A stretch of 64,000 nt of DNA from Paenibacillus piri. Lineage in GTDB: Bacteria; Bacillota; Bacilli; Paenibacillales; NBRC-103111. Positions 25,619-37,156 of the stretch are shown one piece after another. Positions within the stretch are counted from its first letter, which is position 1. Each line of letters opens with the position of its first letter. The stretch spans positions 124,001 to 188,000 of the forward strand of contig NZ_SMRT01000007.1 in assembly GCF_004354045.1 (NCBI RefSeq). Reading direction: 5' to 3'. A program made the position numbers and the translations under genes. The notes below the pieces were generated by a model. That model ran no database searches. It was not told the DNA's origin and was given only the letters and a program-made list of their open reading frames with translations.

Positions 25619-25805
25619 GGATTAGCACAGCGTTCCTGTCGTTACAGGCGGCTGTGCTAATCCATGAAGGCTAACGGCGTGCAGCCTTTATCTTATAATG
25701 ATAGAAAGTATAAGTTTTCAGCGGAGCTGAAGCTTTCTATCATTTCAAGAAAACCTACATTTAAATCGCGGTCGCTCATCTTGAAAGGCCGCGATAGAGG
25801 TTTTC
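25619..25805 (-). promoter_or_regulatory. Three consecutive hairpins between carB and pyrF
   Basis: Hairpin 1: GGATTAGCACAGC (25619-25631) / GCTGTGCTAATCC (25651-25663), perfect 13 bp, with CCTGT/ACAGG inside. Hairpin 2: ATGATAGAAAG (25698-25708) / CTTTCTATCAT (25733-25743), perfect 11 bp. Hairpin 3: GAAAACCT (25749-25756) / AGGTTTTC (25798-25805), with ATCGCGG/CCGCGAT nested inside. None has a good U-run on the reverse strand. No gene lies here. They may reduce or stabilise pyrF-pyrE mRNA relative to car genes. Confidence 0.6.
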
Positions 25806-25834
25806 TTATCGGCCGCAAACTTGCCGTTTATTGG

Positions 25835-28800
25835 TTATACATGATGCGCAGGCATCGGTCTGGATTGGAAATTGATCGCTTCCAGCATATGCCAGAGCGC
25901 TCTTACCGTATCGAGCGAGGTCATGCAGACGATGCCGTTTTCGACGGCTTCGCGGCGAATCCGGAAGCCGTCGCGCTCGGGCGTCTTGCCTTTGGTCAAT
26001 GTATTGACCACAAAGTGCGCCTCCCCGTTGCGGATCAGATCGAGAATATTCGGCGAGCCTTCGCTCAGCTTGTTCACGGTCGTTACGCGCAGGCCGGCTT
26101 CCTCCAGCGCTTTAGCGGTGCCGCCGGTGGCGACAATTTTGTAGCCCATTTTGTAAAAGCCGCTCAAAATTTCAATCGCTTCTTCTTTGTCTTTGTCCGC
26201 TACAGTGGCGATAATCGAGCCGGTTGGCGGAATTTTCATGCCGGAGCCGATCAGGCCTTTGTAGAGAGCTTTGGCAAACGTTTCGTCGCGCCCCATCACT
26301 TCGCCGGTCGATTTCATTTCCGGTCCGAGCGTCGTATCCACGCGGCGCAGCTTCGCGAAGGAGAACACCGGCACTTTGACGGATACATGCTCGTCTTCCG
26401 GCCACAATCCGGTTTGGTAGCCCATATCGGCCAGCTTTTCGCCCATAATGACGCGGGTTGCCGCATTCGCCATCGGTACTTTCGTCACTTTGCTCAGGAA
26501 AGGCACCGTTCTCGAAGAGCGCGGATTGACTTCAATCACGTAAGCTTGATTTTGATAAATGACGAACTGGATGTTGACCAAGCCTACAACCTGCAGCCCT
26601 CTGGCGATTTTAACCGTAATATCGATAATTTGCCGCTTGATTTCTTCCGATATCGTCTGCGGAGGATATACGGCGATGGAGTCCCCGGAGTGAACGCCCG
26701 CTCTTTCCACATGCTCCATGATGCCCGGAATGAGCACGGTCTCCTTGTCGCAGATGGCGTCAACCTCGACTTCTTTGCCGAGCATGTAACGGTCGATCAG
26801 CACCGGATGCTCCGGATTGATTTTGACCGCATATTCCATATAGCTAAGCAGCTCTTCGTCGGAGTAGACGATTTCCATTGCGCGTCCGCCCAACACGTAC
26901 GAAGGACGTACGAGCACCGGATAACCGAAGTTAGCCGCCATGCCGACCGCTTGATCGACGGAAGTCACCGTTCCGCCCGGAGGCTGAGCGATGCTCAGAC
27001 TGCGCAGCAGAGCTTCGAACTTTTTACGGTCCTCGGCCGCATCGATGTTTTCCAGATCGGTGCCGAGAATGCGTACGCCCGCTTTGGCCAGCGGCGCCGC
27101 CAGGTTGATCGCGGTTTGTCCGCCGAACTGCACGATGACGCCGATCGGCTGCTCCCGCTCGATGACGTTCATCACGTCCTCGAAGAACAGCGGCTCGAAG
27201 TACAGACGGTCGGACGTGTTGAAATCGGTCGATACCGTCTCCGGGTTGTTATTGATGATGACGGCTTCATAGCCTGCCGCCTGGATAGCCCACACCGCAT
27301 GCACCGTGGAATAGTCGAATTCGATCCCTTGTCCGATCCGGATCGGGCCGGAGCCTAATACGACAACTTTTTGCTTCGTCGTCTCCTTGACTTCATCCTC
27401 GGTTTCGTATGTGGAGTAATAGTAAGGCGTTGTCGCCTCAAATTCGGCGGCGCAGGTGTCAACCATTTTATATACGGGCTTCAGTCCGAGACTCAAGCGA
27501 AGCGCGCGAATATCCGCTTCCTGCGTCAAGCTCAGTCCCTGGTTCGCCGCAGTGCGAATTTCCGCAATCGCGCGGTCTGTAAAGCCTTTGCGTTTCGCTT
27601 CGCGAAGCAGCTGCTCCGATATTTCCGGCTGCTGCAGCTGTTCCTCGAACTGAATCAGACCTTCCAGCTTGCTCAGGAACCACCAGTCGATCTTCGTTAA
27701 ATCCTGAACCTGCTGCAGCGTGTAGCCGCGGCGGAACGCCTCGGCGATCAGGAACATCCGCTCATCGTCCGGCTTCTCAAGGCGCGTTTCCAGCGATTCT
27801 TTATCAAGCAGGTCCGTTTCCTTCAAGAACAGGCGGTGAACGCCGATCTCCAGCGAACGGATCGCTTTATGGATCGATTCTTCGAATGTACGGCCGATCG
27901 CCATCACTTCGCCGGTTGCTTTCATCTGGGTGCCGAGCTTGCGGTTGGCAGCCGTAAATTTATCGAACGGCCAGCGCGGGATTTTGGATACGATGTAATC
28001 CAGCGTCGGCTCGAAGCATGCATAGGTTTGACCCGTAACCGGGTTGACAATCTCGTCAAGCGTGTAGCCGATCGCGATTTTCGCCGCCATTTTGGCAATC
28101 GGATAGCCGGTTGCTTTGGAGGCGAGCGCAGAGGAACGGCTTACGCGCGGGTTCACTTCAATGACATAGTACTGGTAGCTGAACGGATCCAGCGCAAACT
28201 GTACGTTACATCCGCCTTCGATGTTCAAGGCGCGAATAATTTTCAGCGATGCGGAGCGCAGCATTTGATACTCGCGGTCCGACAGCGTCTGGCTAGGCGC
28301 GACGACGATGCTGTCGCCCGTATGTACGCCGACCGGATCGAAGTTCTCCATGTTGCATACAACGATACAGTTGTCGTTAGCGTCGCGCATGACTTCATAC
28401 TCGACTTCCTTCATGCCGGCGATGCTCCGCTCGATCAGACATTGACCGATCGGGCTGTAGCGGATACCGGAAGCTACCGTCTCCAGCAGCTCTTCTTCGC
28501 TCGCGCAGATGCCGCCGCCCGTACCGCCCAGCGTATATGCCGGACGCACGATGATCGGATAGCCGATTTCATTGGCGAAATCGACCGCTTCCTGCACCGT
28601 AGTGACGATGACGCTCTCCGGCACCGGCTGCTCCAGCTCTCTCATCAAATCGCGGAACAGGTCGCGGTCCTCCGCTTTCTCGATCGCTGTCAGCTGGGTG
28701 CCGAGCAGCTTCACGTTTTCGCGCTCGAGCACGCCTGCTCGTGCCAGCTCGACCGCCATGTTCAAGCCCGTTTGGCCGCCCAATGTCGGCAGCAGTCCGT

Positions 28801-29050
28801 CTGGACGCTCCTGGCGAATAATTTGCGTAACAAAATCCAGTGTAATCGGTTCGATATATACTTTATCGGCCATGTTGGTGTCGGTCATGATCGTTGCCGG
28901 GTTGCTGTTGATCAGCACGACCTCCATGCCCTCTTCTTTCAACGCTTGACATGCTTGCGTACCTGCATAGTCGAACTCGGCCGCTTGCCCGATGACAATC
29001 GGACCGGAGCCGATCACGAGAATTTTTTTCAGACTGTTATTTTTTGGCAT
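25835..29050 (-). CDS. carB: Carbamoyl-phosphate synthase large subunit
   Basis: Makes carbamoyl phosphate from bicarbonate, ATP and ammonia supplied by CarA; for pyrimidines (and arginine if no second copy exists). 1071 residues starting [20 protein letters not shown]; the ATG has AAAGGAG upstream and overlaps the carA stop by 14 bp. Two homologous ATP-grasp halves are evident: [20 protein letters not shown] at the start and [20 protein letters not shown] near residue 560. Metal/ATP sites [20 protein letters not shown] and [20 protein letters not shown] mark each half. The C-terminal MGS-like allosteric domain begins near residue 935. Confidence 0.97.
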   Translation of the reverse strand: MPKNNSLKKILVIGSGPIVIGQAAEFDYAGTQACQALKEEGMEVVLINSNPATIMTDTNMADKVYIEPITLDFVTQIIRQERPDGLLPTLGGQTGLNMAVELARAGVLERENVKLLGTQLTAIEKAEDRDLFRDLMRELEQPVPESVIVTTVQEAVDFANEIGYPIIVRPAYTLGGTGGGICASEEELLETVASGIRYSPIGQCLIERSIAGMKEVEYEVMRDANDNCIVVCNMENFDPVGVHTGDSIVVAPSQTLSDREYQMLRSASLKIIRALNIEGGCNVQFALDPFSYQYYVIEVNPRVSRSSALASKATGYPIAKMAAKIAIGYTLDEIVNPVTGQTYACFEPTLDYIVSKIPRWPFDKFTAANRKLGTQMKATGEVMAIGRTFEESIHKAIRSLEIGVHRLFLKETDLLDKESLETRLEKPDDERMFLIAEAFRRGYTLQQVQDLTKIDWWFLSKLEGLIQFEEQLQQPEISEQLLREAKRKGFTDRAIAEIRTAANQGLSLTQEADIRALRLSLGLKPVYKMVDTCAAEFEATTPYYYSTYETEDEVKETTKQKVVVLGSGPIRIGQGIEFDYSTVHAVWAIQAAGYEAVIINNNPETVSTDFNTSDRLYFEPLFFEDVMNVIEREQPIGVIVQFGGQTAINLAAPLAKAGVRILGTDLENIDAAEDRKKFEALLRSLSIAQPPGGTVTSVDQAVGMAANFGYPVLVRPSYVLGGRAMEIVYSDEELLSYMEYAVKINPEHPVLIDRYMLGKEVEVDAICDKETVLIPGIMEHVERAGVHSGDSIAVYPPQTISEEIKRQIIDITVKIARGLQVVGLVNIQFVIYQNQAYVIEVNPRSSRTVPFLSKVTKVPMANAATRVIMGEKLADMGYQTGLWPEDEHVSVKVPVFSFAKLRRVDTTLGPEMKSTGEVMGRDETFAKALYKGLIGSGMKIPPTGSIIATVADKDKEEAIEILSGFYKMGYKIVATGGTAKALEEAGLRVTTVNKLSEGSPNILDLIRNGEAHFVVNTLTKGKTPERDGFRIRREAVENGIVCMTSLDTVRALWHMLEAINFQSRPMPAHHV

Positions 29051-30224
29051 ATTGCAGTTCTCCTTTCGATGCAGGCGCGGCAGCGCCGTCTGCAAGGCCC
29101 GCAAGCTTGGCGGCTGCGGCAATTTGCGCCTGTTTCGGCGGCTGCGGGTTATTTTGCTTATGCTGTTGAATCATCTCGATAAAATCGTCGAACAAGTAGC
29201 TGGAGTCGAATGGCCCCGGAGCCGCTTCCGGATGATACTGCACCGAAAACGCCGGATACGTTTTATGCTTCAAGCCCTCGATCGTACTGTCATTGTTATT
29301 GATGTGCGTCACTTCAAGCTCCGTGCCCGCAATGGAATCTTCCTTGACAGTGTAGCCGTGGTTTTGCGAAGTAATGTAGCAGCGGTTGCTTTTCAAGTCT
29401 TTTACCGGATGATTGCCGCCGCGGTGACCGAATTTCAGCTTTTCCGTATCCGCTCCGCAAGCGAGCGCAAACAGCTGGTGCCCGAGACAGATTCCGAAAA
29501 TCGGGTACTCGCCCAGCAGCTCGGAAATCATCTTCGCCGCATGCGGAACATCCTTCGGGTCCCCGGGGCCGTTGGACAGCAATATGCCGTCCGGCGCAAG
29601 GCGGCGGATTTGGTCGGCCGTTGCGTCTTGCGGTACGACGACCACATCGCAGCCGCGCTTGGTCAGATCGCGCAAAATCCCGCTTTTGGCGCCGAAATCG
29701 ACAAGCACGACACGTTCTTTGGAGCCCGGCGAGCTGAACACGCTTCGCGTCGATACGCGGGCTACCTGATCGCTCATAAGAGCACTGCCGTTCAACTGCT
29801 CGAGCAGCTCCTCGACGCGCTTGTCGGACGTCGTCAAGAGCCCTTTCATAACGCCGTGGTGGCGAATGCGGCGGGTTAGCATCCGTGTGTCGATGTCGCT
29901 GATGCCGATGATACCGTACTCCTTCAGCAGATTATCGAGGGAGTATTCCGCTCTCCAGTTGCTCGGCACAGCCTCGTGCTGGCGTACGACGAAACCGTGA
30001 ATATAAGGGCGAATGGACTCGAAGTCGTCACGCGCGATGCCGTAGTTCCCGATCAGCGGGTAAGTCATCGTTACGATCTGCCCGCAGTAGGAAGGATCCG
30101 AAAGTACCTCTTGATAGCCTGTAATCCCTGTATTAAAAACGACCTCGCCCACCGAATCGCCTTCGCTTCCGAACGCTTTTCCGGTGAACAACGTACCGTC
30201 TTCCAATAATAATCTTGCCTGCAT
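29037..30224 (-). CDS. carA: Carbamoyl-phosphate synthase small (glutaminase) subunit
   Basis: Hydrolyses glutamine and channels ammonia to CarB. 395 residues from [20 protein letters not shown]; this ATG is preferred to one nine bases upstream because its spacing to AAGGAG is normal. N-terminal domain has [20 protein letters not shown]. The class I amidotransferase domain shows the oxyanion/nucleophile motif [20 protein letters not shown] and the catalytic His/Glu in [11 protein letters not shown]. The C-terminus ends with an Ala/Pro/Lys-rich tail. It overlaps carB by 14 bp. Confidence 0.97.
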   Translation of the reverse strand: MQARLLLEDGTLFTGKAFGSEGDSVGEVVFNTGITGYQEVLSDPSYCGQIVTMTYPLIGNYGIARDDFESIRPYIHGFVVRQHEAVPSNWRAEYSLDNLLKEYGIIGISDIDTRMLTRRIRHHGVMKGLLTTSDKRVEELLEQLNGSALMSDQVARVSTRSVFSSPGSKERVVLVDFGAKSGILRDLTKRGCDVVVVPQDATADQIRRLAPDGILLSNGPGDPKDVPHAAKMISELLGEYPIFGICLGHQLFALACGADTEKLKFGHRGGNHPVKDLKSNRCYITSQNHGYTVKEDSIAGTELEVTHINNNDSTIEGLKHKTYPAFSVQYHPEAAPGPFDSSYLFDDFIEMIQQHKQNNPQPPKQAQIAAAAKLAGLADGAAAPASKGELQYAKK

Positions 30225-30304
30225 GCCATTCAACTCCTTATCAATATGAAGAACCGATTCATTGCCAAAAATGTTGGTTCAGCTAAGTATATAGCCAAAT
30301 ATAT

Positions 30305-30350
30305 GAGACTGTCGATGTGCGTCGGAACAGGATTGGGAGATGACAGTCTC
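30305..30350 (-). promoter_or_regulatory. Intercistronic hairpin between pyrC and carA
   Basis: GAGACTGTC (30305-30313) pairs with GACAGTCTC (30342-30350), 9 bp with a 28-nt loop; no U-run follows on the reverse strand. It fills the 149-bp pyrC-carA gap and may be a processing or stability element. Role unknown. Confidence 0.5.
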
Positions 30351-30373
30351 TACATATGTGTAAAGTCTGCAGC

Positions 30374-31660
30374 CTACGCTTCCGACCAGACCAGCTTGCC
30401 GCCTGCGATCGTATGTGTCGGCCAGCCTTTCAAGCTCCATCCGGCAAACGGCGTATTGCGTCCTTTGGATGCGAATTCCGCAGGGTTGACCGTTTTTTCC
30501 GTTTCCAGGTCGATAATCGTAATATCCGCCTCTTTGCCCGGTTCGAGCGTCCCCAGCTCCAAGCCGAACACTTGAGCCGGCAGCGAAGTCATTTTATTTA
30601 CCAAAAATTGCAGCGTCCATTGACCGGTTGCTACGAATTTGGTGTACAACAGCGGGAATGCCGTCTCGAAGCCGACAATACCGAATGGCGCAAGGTCGAC
30701 GCCTTTTGCCTTTTCCTCTTCACTGTGCGGCGCATGGTCGGTTACCAGGATGTCGATGGTGCCGTCCAGCAAGCCTTCGATGCAAGCCTGTACATCTTTC
30801 GGGGTCCTGAGCGGCGGGTTCATTTTCCAGTTGGCATCCATGCCCGGAATATCCTCGTCCGACAGCAGCAGGTGATGCGGGCATACTTCCGCGGTCACAT
30901 TGATGCCGAACTGCTTCGCATGGCGGATCAGACGAACCGACTGCTCGGTGCTGACATGGCACACATGGTAGTGTACGCCCGTCGCTTCCGCCAGCAGCAC
31001 GTCGCGGCCGACATGGATCGCCTCCGACTCGTTCGGAATTGCCTTCAACCCGTGCTTGCGGGCAAACTCTCCTTCGCTCGCCCAAGCCCCTTCCACCAGC
31101 GTATTGTCTTCGCAGTGGGCGATTATCGGCAATCCGACGGATGCCGCTTTGGCCATGGCGTCCTTCATCATCTGCGCGCTTTGCACGCCGACGCCGTCAT
31201 CCGTAAAGCCGATCGCGCCGGCCTGCTTCAAAGCATCAAAATCCGCCAGCTCGCGGCCCAGCTCGTTCTTCGTGATGCAGCCGTAAGGCAGCACCCTCAC
31301 GATGCCCTCCGTTTCGGCTTTATCGAGCACGTATTTTACCGTATCGACCGTATCGATAACCGGCCGCGTGTTCGGCATGCAGGCGATCGTCGTAAAACCG
31401 CCGCGCGCCGCCGAGCGGGTACCGCTCGCAATCGTTTCTTTATGTTCGAAGCCCGGCTCGCGCAAATGCACGTGCATATCGATCAGACCCGGAGTGACCA
31501 GCTTGCCTGCGGCGTCAATCACCGTATGTCCTGCCGTATCGGGCAGCGTGCCGTCCGCTTCCACTATGCTTCCAATCGTGCGGCCTTCCATAAATATATG
31601 CCGTTTCACCAGCTCGTTGCCTGCAGCAACCGTCTGCGCGTTTAAAATCCAAATCCCCAT
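30374..31660 (-). CDS. pyrC: Dihydroorotase
   Basis: Cyclises carbamoyl aspartate to dihydroorotate; class I, zinc-dependent, 428 residues. Metal-binding motif LIDMHVHLREPGFEHKETIA near residue 57, later metal His in HYHVCHVSTEQSV and VTAEVCPHHLLL, and the catalytic Asp in DILVTDHAPHSEEEK. The start ATG follows GGGGAGG. It sits between pyrB and carA, as in B. subtilis. Confidence 0.97.
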   Translation of the reverse strand: MGIWILNAQTVAAGNELVKRHIFMEGRTIGSIVEADGTLPDTAGHTVIDAAGKLVTPGLIDMHVHLREPGFEHKETIASGTRSAARGGFTTIACMPNTRPVIDTVDTVKYVLDKAETEGIVRVLPYGCITKNELGRELADFDALKQAGAIGFTDDGVGVQSAQMMKDAMAKAASVGLPIIAHCEDNTLVEGAWASEGEFARKHGLKAIPNESEAIHVGRDVLLAEATGVHYHVCHVSTEQSVRLIRHAKQFGINVTAEVCPHHLLLSDEDIPGMDANWKMNPPLRTPKDVQACIEGLLDGTIDILVTDHAPHSEEEKAKGVDLAPFGIVGFETAFPLLYTKFVATGQWTLQFLVNKMTSLPAQVFGLELGTLEPGKEADITIIDLETEKTVNPAEFASKGRNTPFAGWSLKGWPTHTIAGGKLVWSEA

Positions 31661-31701
31661 AATAGCCTCCCCGCAATATATAATGTATGAAAGGTTCGGT
31701 A

Positions 31702-33194
<1,493 letters not shown>

Positions 33195-33258
33195 TCATTA
33201 GGTTGGATATCGCTTTTTCGCAGCTTGCGAAATTCCCGTTTGGCACCAGGATAAACGG

Positions 33259-33308
33259 CTTCGCCGTCCTTAGGGGACGTGCGCGTTTGTCAAGGTTGTG
33301 CGAAGCAA
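33259..33308. repeat. Structured repeat family 3, copy upstream of pyrR
   Basis: CTTCG (33259-33263) / CGAAG (33301-33305) enclose CGTCC (33265-33269) / GGACG (33275-33279). The core matches 17158-17209 at about 9 of 10 positions. It lies between the pyr attenuator and pyrR, in the opposite orientation relative to its gene compared with the proC copy. Directly beside it AAGTATAA/TTATACTT forms another small hairpin. Confidence 0.65.
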
Positions 33309-33339
33309 AGTATAAAAGCTTATACTTTCCTTGTAACTG

Positions 33340-33480
33340 AAAAAACCTTGCTTTTCAGCAAGGTTTGCGGACTTAACCAGAGATCCGAGTATGGACAAAC
33401 TGGGCCGTTATTAGACCCGCTGCGCCGTACATCCGTTTCTCAGCTATTCGTTCACCTTGCCAGCCTCTCTGGACTGTTTT
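33340..33480 (-). promoter_or_regulatory. PyrR-dependent transcription attenuator of the pyr operon
   Basis: On the reverse strand the leader holds the PyrR-binding loop sequence AGTCCAGAGAGGCTGGCAAG (33457-33476), which matches the known conserved motif of PyrR anti-antiterminators. Downstream is a terminator AACCTTGC / GCAAGGTT (33358-33365 and 33344-33351) followed by TTTTTT. The terminator's 5' arm can instead pair with GCAAGGTGAAC next to the PyrR loop, giving the antiterminator. All three parts are therefore visible. Confidence 0.92.
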
Positions 33481-33504
33481 TAAAGGTGCTATTCGATTAG
33501 CAGT

Positions 33505-33533
33505 ATTATCCCATGTTCGACAACCGATGTCAA
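33505..33533 (-). promoter_or_regulatory. pyr operon promoter
   Basis: Reverse strand TTGACA (33528-33533), 17-base spacer, GATAAT (33505-33510), about 30 bp upstream of the PyrR-binding loop. A near-consensus vegetative promoter. Confidence 0.85.
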
Positions 33534-33663
33534 TAGTAGTGTCGAGGCCTGTCAGTCAATAACATTGCTAGAACATGTCTTTTATGCTATAAAGAATAAA
33601 GAATGCTTCGCCTGTGTCCGGGTTACCGAACGCGGCAATTTACATAAGGAGTTGGAATTGAGC

Positions 33664-34374
33664 ATGGCAGAAATGAACACGGAAGAAATTATTAATTTTA
33701 TTAAAACCAGCACCAAGAAAACGCCGGTGAAAGTATATGTAAAAGGCGATCTGGAAGCGATCGATTTCGGAGCAGCCATCCAGTCGTTCATTTCGGGAAA
33801 AAGCGGCGTACTGTTCGGCGAATGGACGGAAGTGAAGCGCGTATTGGACGAAAATCAAAGCCGCGTCGAAGACTATGTCGTCGAAAACGACCGCAGAAAC
33901 TCAGCCATCCCTACGCTTGACCTGAAAAACATCAATGCCCGCATCGAGCCAGGCTCCATTATCCGCGACAAAGTGTCCATCGGCGACAATGCGATCATCA
34001 TGATGGGCGCTTCCATCAATATCGGAGCTTCCATCGGCTCGGGCACGATGATCGACATGAATGTGGTCGTCGGCGGACGCGCCCAAATCGGCAGCATGTG
34101 CCATATCGGCGCAGGCTCCGTTGTTGCCGGCGTTATCGAGCCTCCGTCCGCCCAACCGGTCATCATCGAGGATGACGTATTGGTCGGCGCCAATGCCGTT
34201 ATACTTGAAGGCGTGCGCGTAGGCAAAGGTTCCGTTGTCGCGGCTGGAGCCATCGTCACCCAGGATGTGCCGGAATATACGGTTGTCGCCGGAGCGCCTG
34301 CACGCGTGATCAAAAACGTCGACGCCAAGACAAAGTCGAAAACCGAAATTTTGATGGACCTCCGCACCCTGTAA
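33664..34374 (+). CDS. dapH: 2,3,4,5-tetrahydropyridine-2,6-dicarboxylate N-acetyltransferase
   Basis: Acetylates tetrahydrodipicolinate in the acetyl branch of diaminopimelate/lysine synthesis. 236 residues, the same length as B. subtilis DapH, starting [26 protein letters not shown] lies upstream of this ATG. The N-terminal domain (1-90) is followed by a left-handed beta-helix of hexapeptide repeats ([60 protein letters not shown]), then [20 protein letters not shown]. It faces away from pyrR. Confidence 0.96.
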   Translation: MAEMNTEEIINFIKTSTKKTPVKVYVKGDLEAIDFGAAIQSFISGKSGVLFGEWTEVKRVLDENQSRVEDYVVENDRRNSAIPTLDLKNINARIEPGSIIRDKVSIGDNAIIMMGASINIGASIGSGTMIDMNVVVGGRAQIGSMCHIGAGSVVAGVIEPPSAQPVIIEDDVLVGANAVILEGVRVGKGSVVAAGAIVTQDVPEYTVVAGAPARVIKNVDAKTKSKTEILMDLRTL

Positions 34375-34391
34375 CGGACCGGTCGCAAGCA

Positions 34392-34419
34392 GGCCCGGCG
34401 TATGTCGCCGGGCCTTTTT
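34392..34419 (+). terminator. Strong terminator between dapH and dapL
   Basis: GGCCCGGCG (34392-34400) / CGCCGGGCC (34406-34414), 9 perfect GC-rich pairs, TATGT loop, TTTTT. It stands 18 bp after dapH and 50 bp before dapL, so dapL must be expressed by read-through or from a promoter in the short gap. Confidence 0.9.
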
Positions 34420-34469
34420 GACGAAGGTTTTGCGGTGTCGATACCGTTTCTGATGAGAGGAGCTAGACC

Positions 34470-35630
34470 ATGGCATCAACAGCCAATCGTAACGGCAGCT
34501 CGGAAGCATTAAGCCCGTTTGTCGCCATTCGCCGGGAGCTGCACCAAATTCCCGAACCGGGCTTTGCCGAATTCAAGACCCAGCAGTATTTGTTGACTTA
34601 TGTACAGTCGCTACCCCAGGAACGGCTGGAGGTGCGCACGTGGCGTACGGGCATCTTCGTCAATGTGAAAGGCGTTTCGCCGAAGCGCCGTTTCGGCTAC
34701 CGCGCCGATATGGACGGGCTGCCGATCTCCGAGGATACGAGCTACGAATTTCGCTCCGCCCATCAGGGCTATATGCATGCGTGCGGACATGACGTTCATA
34801 TGGCGATCGGGCTCGGCATTCTGACCCATTTCGCCAACCATCCGATCAATGACGACATCACTTTTATTTTTCAGCCGGCTGAGGAAGGTCCGGGCGGCGC
34901 GCTGCCGATGCTGACATGCGAAGAGCTGCGGGATTGGATGCCGGATCAAATCATCGCGCTCCATATCGCTCCCGAATATCCGGTAGGCACCGTCGCTACG
35001 AAGCCGGGAATTTTGTTTGCGAACACCTCGGAGCTGTTCATCGACCTGACCGGAAAAGGCGGACATGCCGCTTTCCCGCATTTGGCCAACGATATGGTGA
35101 TTGCGGCGTGTCAGCTCGTTTCGCAGCTGCAAACGATTATTTCCCGCAACGTCAACCCGCTCGATTCCGCCGTCATCACCATCGGCAAAATCGAAGGCGG
35201 CACGAAGCAAAATATTATCGCCGAGAAAGCGCGGCTCGAAGGCACGATCCGTTCGCTCTCCGCCGAGACGATGCAGCTGGTCAAGTCGCGGATCGAGTCG
35301 CTGACGGCGGGGATGGAAACCTCGTTCAATTGCAAAATCGATATCGACTACGGCGCAAATTACCGTCAAGTGTTCAATCATCTGGAAACGACCCGCGAAT
35401 TTATGGATTGGGTGGAGCAAAGCGGCACGGTGAAGCTGATCGAATGCACCGAGGCGATGACCGGGGAAGATTTCGGATACTTCCTTGCCGATATTCCGGG
35501 CTTCATGTTCTGGCTCGGCGTCGATACGCCGTATGGCCTGCATCATGCCAAAATCGAACCGGACGAGCAAGCGATCGATTTGGCGATAAATATGATCAGC
35601 CGCTATATAACCTGGAAATCCCAAATGTAA
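34470..35630 (+). CDS. dapL: N-acetyldiaminopimelate deacetylase
   Basis: M20-family metallopeptidase-type deacetylase removing acetate from N-acetyl-LL-diaminopimelate (B. subtilis YkuR, also called DapL). 386 residues. Metal-binding motifs are [17 protein letters not shown] near residue 100, [16 protein letters not shown], and [16 protein letters not shown]. The lid/dimerisation region has [20 protein letters not shown], and the C-terminal [12 protein letters not shown] carries the last ligand. Start ATG after AGAGGAGCTAG. Adjacent to dapH; patA, encoding the intermediate aminotransferase, is 1.6 kb away on the other strand. Confidence 0.93.
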   Translation: MASTANRNGSSEALSPFVAIRRELHQIPEPGFAEFKTQQYLLTYVQSLPQERLEVRTWRTGIFVNVKGVSPKRRFGYRADMDGLPISEDTSYEFRSAHQGYMHACGHDVHMAIGLGILTHFANHPINDDITFIFQPAEEGPGGALPMLTCEELRDWMPDQIIALHIAPEYPVGTVATKPGILFANTSELFIDLTGKGGHAAFPHLANDMVIAACQLVSQLQTIISRNVNPLDSAVITIGKIEGGTKQNIIAEKARLEGTIRSLSAETMQLVKSRIESLTAGMETSFNCKIDIDYGANYRQVFNHLETTREFMDWVEQSGTVKLIECTEAMTGEDFGYFLADIPGFMFWLGVDTPYGLHHAKIEPDEQAIDLAINMISRYITWKSQM

Positions 35631-35716
35631 CAGACGCACAAATTGCGGAGCCGGCTACTGAGGGCACGTCGGCTGTGCCTTTCATCCGGTTTGCCGGCTT
35701 CGCCTGTCGCTATGTC

Positions 35717-35755
35717 GCGGGGAAAAAATTAAGTCACGTTTTCCCCGCTTTTTTT
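35717..35755 (+). terminator. dapL terminator
   Basis: GCGGGGAAAA (35717-35726) / TTTTCCCCGC (35739-35748) followed by seven T's; 10 perfect base pairs. Confidence 0.9.
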
Positions 35756-35804
35756 CTATTTTCCCATGTTTCTCCCTCCGGAAGCGTGATGTCAATAACG
35801 CATG

Positions 35805-35844
35805 CCAAAAGCCTCCAATCCACGCTTCGCACCAATTGGAGGCT
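35805..35844 (-). terminator. Terminator of the TIR-protein operon
   Basis: On the reverse strand AGCCTCCAAT, a 15-nt loop that pairs further, ATTGGAGGCT, then TTTTGG. It closes the two-gene unit formed by the TIR-like protein and its small partner, and opposes the dapL terminator. Confidence 0.7.
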
Positions 35845-35895
35845 ATACTTGCAGCTATATTCGATTATAATTGCAAAATGCCGGTTCAAATCCGA

Positions 35896-36057
35896 TTATC
35901 TTGCGAAAGACGGCTTTTTGTAGGCGGCTTCTTTCTCGAAAACGATCGTATATTCTTTGTCCGCTCCTCCTACGACCGACGGAGCAATGACTACGCCGGA
36001 TTTCGCAGCGGCAGCGCGGCCATCCGGTTTGTTCTTATCGGAGTACAGCTTGCTCAT
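35896..36057 (-). CDS. Small hypothetical protein (53 aa) coupled to TIR-like gene
   Basis: A 53-residue frame starting MSKLYSDKNKPDGRAAAAKS and ending KEAAYKKPSFAR. Its ATG overlaps the TGA of the upstream TIR-like gene (ATGA), and a perfect-looking GGAGGGG lies 8 bases before it inside that gene, so it should be translated. It is basic, soluble, with a central VVIAPSVVGGADKEYTIVFE that could make two beta strands. No cysteine, no membrane segment, no family recognised. The coupling and the shared terminator suggest a partner, regulator or inhibitor of the TIR protein, but function is unknown. Confidence 0.7.
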   Translation of the reverse strand: MSKLYSDKNKPDGRAAAAKSGVVIAPSVVGGADKEYTIVFEKEAAYKKPSFAR

Positions 36058-37070
36058 ATGGAATCCCCTCCAAACAAATAGTTGACCGTGCCCATCAAAT
36101 CCTGATTATCCTCGTACACCCGGTTTAGATCGTCCTCGGCAACGACCGAGGGACCCGTCAGATGGACCGTCAACACAAGTTTCTTGTCTACAGGATAACA
36201 CAGTAAATACTCATAAGCAACATGCTGCCGATACAGAAAAAATTGCACCTTGCTGTTCAAGTACGCGTCCAGCACCCCGATTCGCTGCTCGCCCTCCTGC
36301 TTGCCGTCATTCGCTCCCAACGTATAAAACCGGCCTTTGCCCACATTGCCGGCGACCTGCCGGAGACCGTCATTCCCTTCCACGTGCCAGACGGAAACGC
36401 CACGGACTTTAAAGCCGCGCAGGGCCGAAGGATCGAATGCGTTGCGGAACGCTTCGTACAGCTTGTCGAACAAGCCGGGTTTGCCCGATACGTTCATATC
36501 GATAAATTCAATGAAAAAGTGCAAAATTTGCTGTTTCCGGTTCATTTCCGCTTTTACCGCTTCAAGCTGCCTCACCGGATCTTTGTACACGCCGAGCTCC
36601 TCAATCCGGCTGATGATTTCCGCACAAGCGACATTGACCGCCGCCGCGTTATTTTTATCGGTACGCATTTCGTATTTCAGCAGCGTCAGCCCGTTCAAAT
36701 CGGAAGGGATATGAAATTCATGAATGTTAATACCATTTCTATGCAGAGGAACGAGATTCGGAACCACAAAAAAAACGCGTTCCCGCTTTAAGCGCCCCCA
36801 AAACATTCCCATTTCGAATACGGTATTATCCCGCGGCGATAAATAAACCTGGTCCCGCATGTAAACGATATCATCGGCGGAAAAAACGAATACGGCAAAA
36901 TCGTTGCTCTCCAGCTGCTCCTCCAAATCTTCCATGGGATACCGGTTCGCCCGGAAAGCGCCGGCCGACCATGGCGTGACCTCCGCGTAATAGCTTAGCT
37001 GCTGCTGAATGGCCGAAACCAATGCGATCGATTCTCTCGCCGATCCGATGAAAAGCCTTGGTTTCTCCAC
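36054..37070 (-). CDS. TIR-like domain protein (predicted nucleotide-binding, Pycsar/CAP12-type family)
   Basis: A 338-residue protein. The N-terminal 110 residues begin KPRLFIGSARESIALVSAIQ and contain LESNDFAVFVFSADDI and NTVFEMGMFWGRLKRERVFF. This is the arrangement of the TIR-like domain known as Pfam PF10137, found in Pycsar and CBASS-type effectors; Glu86 in VFEMG is the likely NAD-hydrolysis residue. A predicted helix (DPVRQLEAVKAEMNRKQQIL) links to a C-terminal region (about 200-338) with alternating strands such as FKVRGVSVWHVEG and GRFYTLGAN, which I cannot assign; a GAF-like sensor fold is possible. GTG start after GGAGGGGG, spacing 7. No transmembrane segment. Family call from memory; effector role is inference. 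Neighbours are housekeeping lysine genes, not known defence genes. Confidence 0.75.
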   Translation of the reverse strand: MEKPRLFIGSARESIALVSAIQQQLSYYAEVTPWSAGAFRANRYPMEDLEEQLESNDFAVFVFSADDIVYMRDQVYLSPRDNTVFEMGMFWGRLKRERVFFVVPNLVPLHRNGINIHEFHIPSDLNGLTLLKYEMRTDKNNAAAVNVACAEIISRIEELGVYKDPVRQLEAVKAEMNRKQQILHFFIEFIDMNVSGKPGLFDKLYEAFRNAFDPSALRGFKVRGVSVWHVEGNDGLRQVAGNVGKGRFYTLGANDGKQEGEQRIGVLDAYLNSKVQFFLYRQHVAYEYLLCYPVDKKLVLTVHLTGPSVVAEDDLNRVYEDNQDLMGTVNYLFGGDSI

Positions 37071-37156
37071 ATGATTGCCCCCTCCCTCTGGACTTGCCCT
37101 TCTATAACTATACTAAAAATGGAACATTTTTACGACATACCAGATTATCAATCATT

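Noticed and set aside
25664..27358. Long forward frame (564 codons) opposite carB
   Set aside because: It is the antisense shadow of a clearly functional carB, with Arg/His-rich composition typical of reverse frames in GC-rich genes. The same applies to 42490-44154 opposite ileS and 27836-29182.
33279..33500. 73-codon forward frame with RVCQGCAKQ, similar to a peptide at 17138-17326
   Set aside because: The shared peptide stems from the family-3 DNA repeat, and this frame lies antisense to the pyr attenuator.
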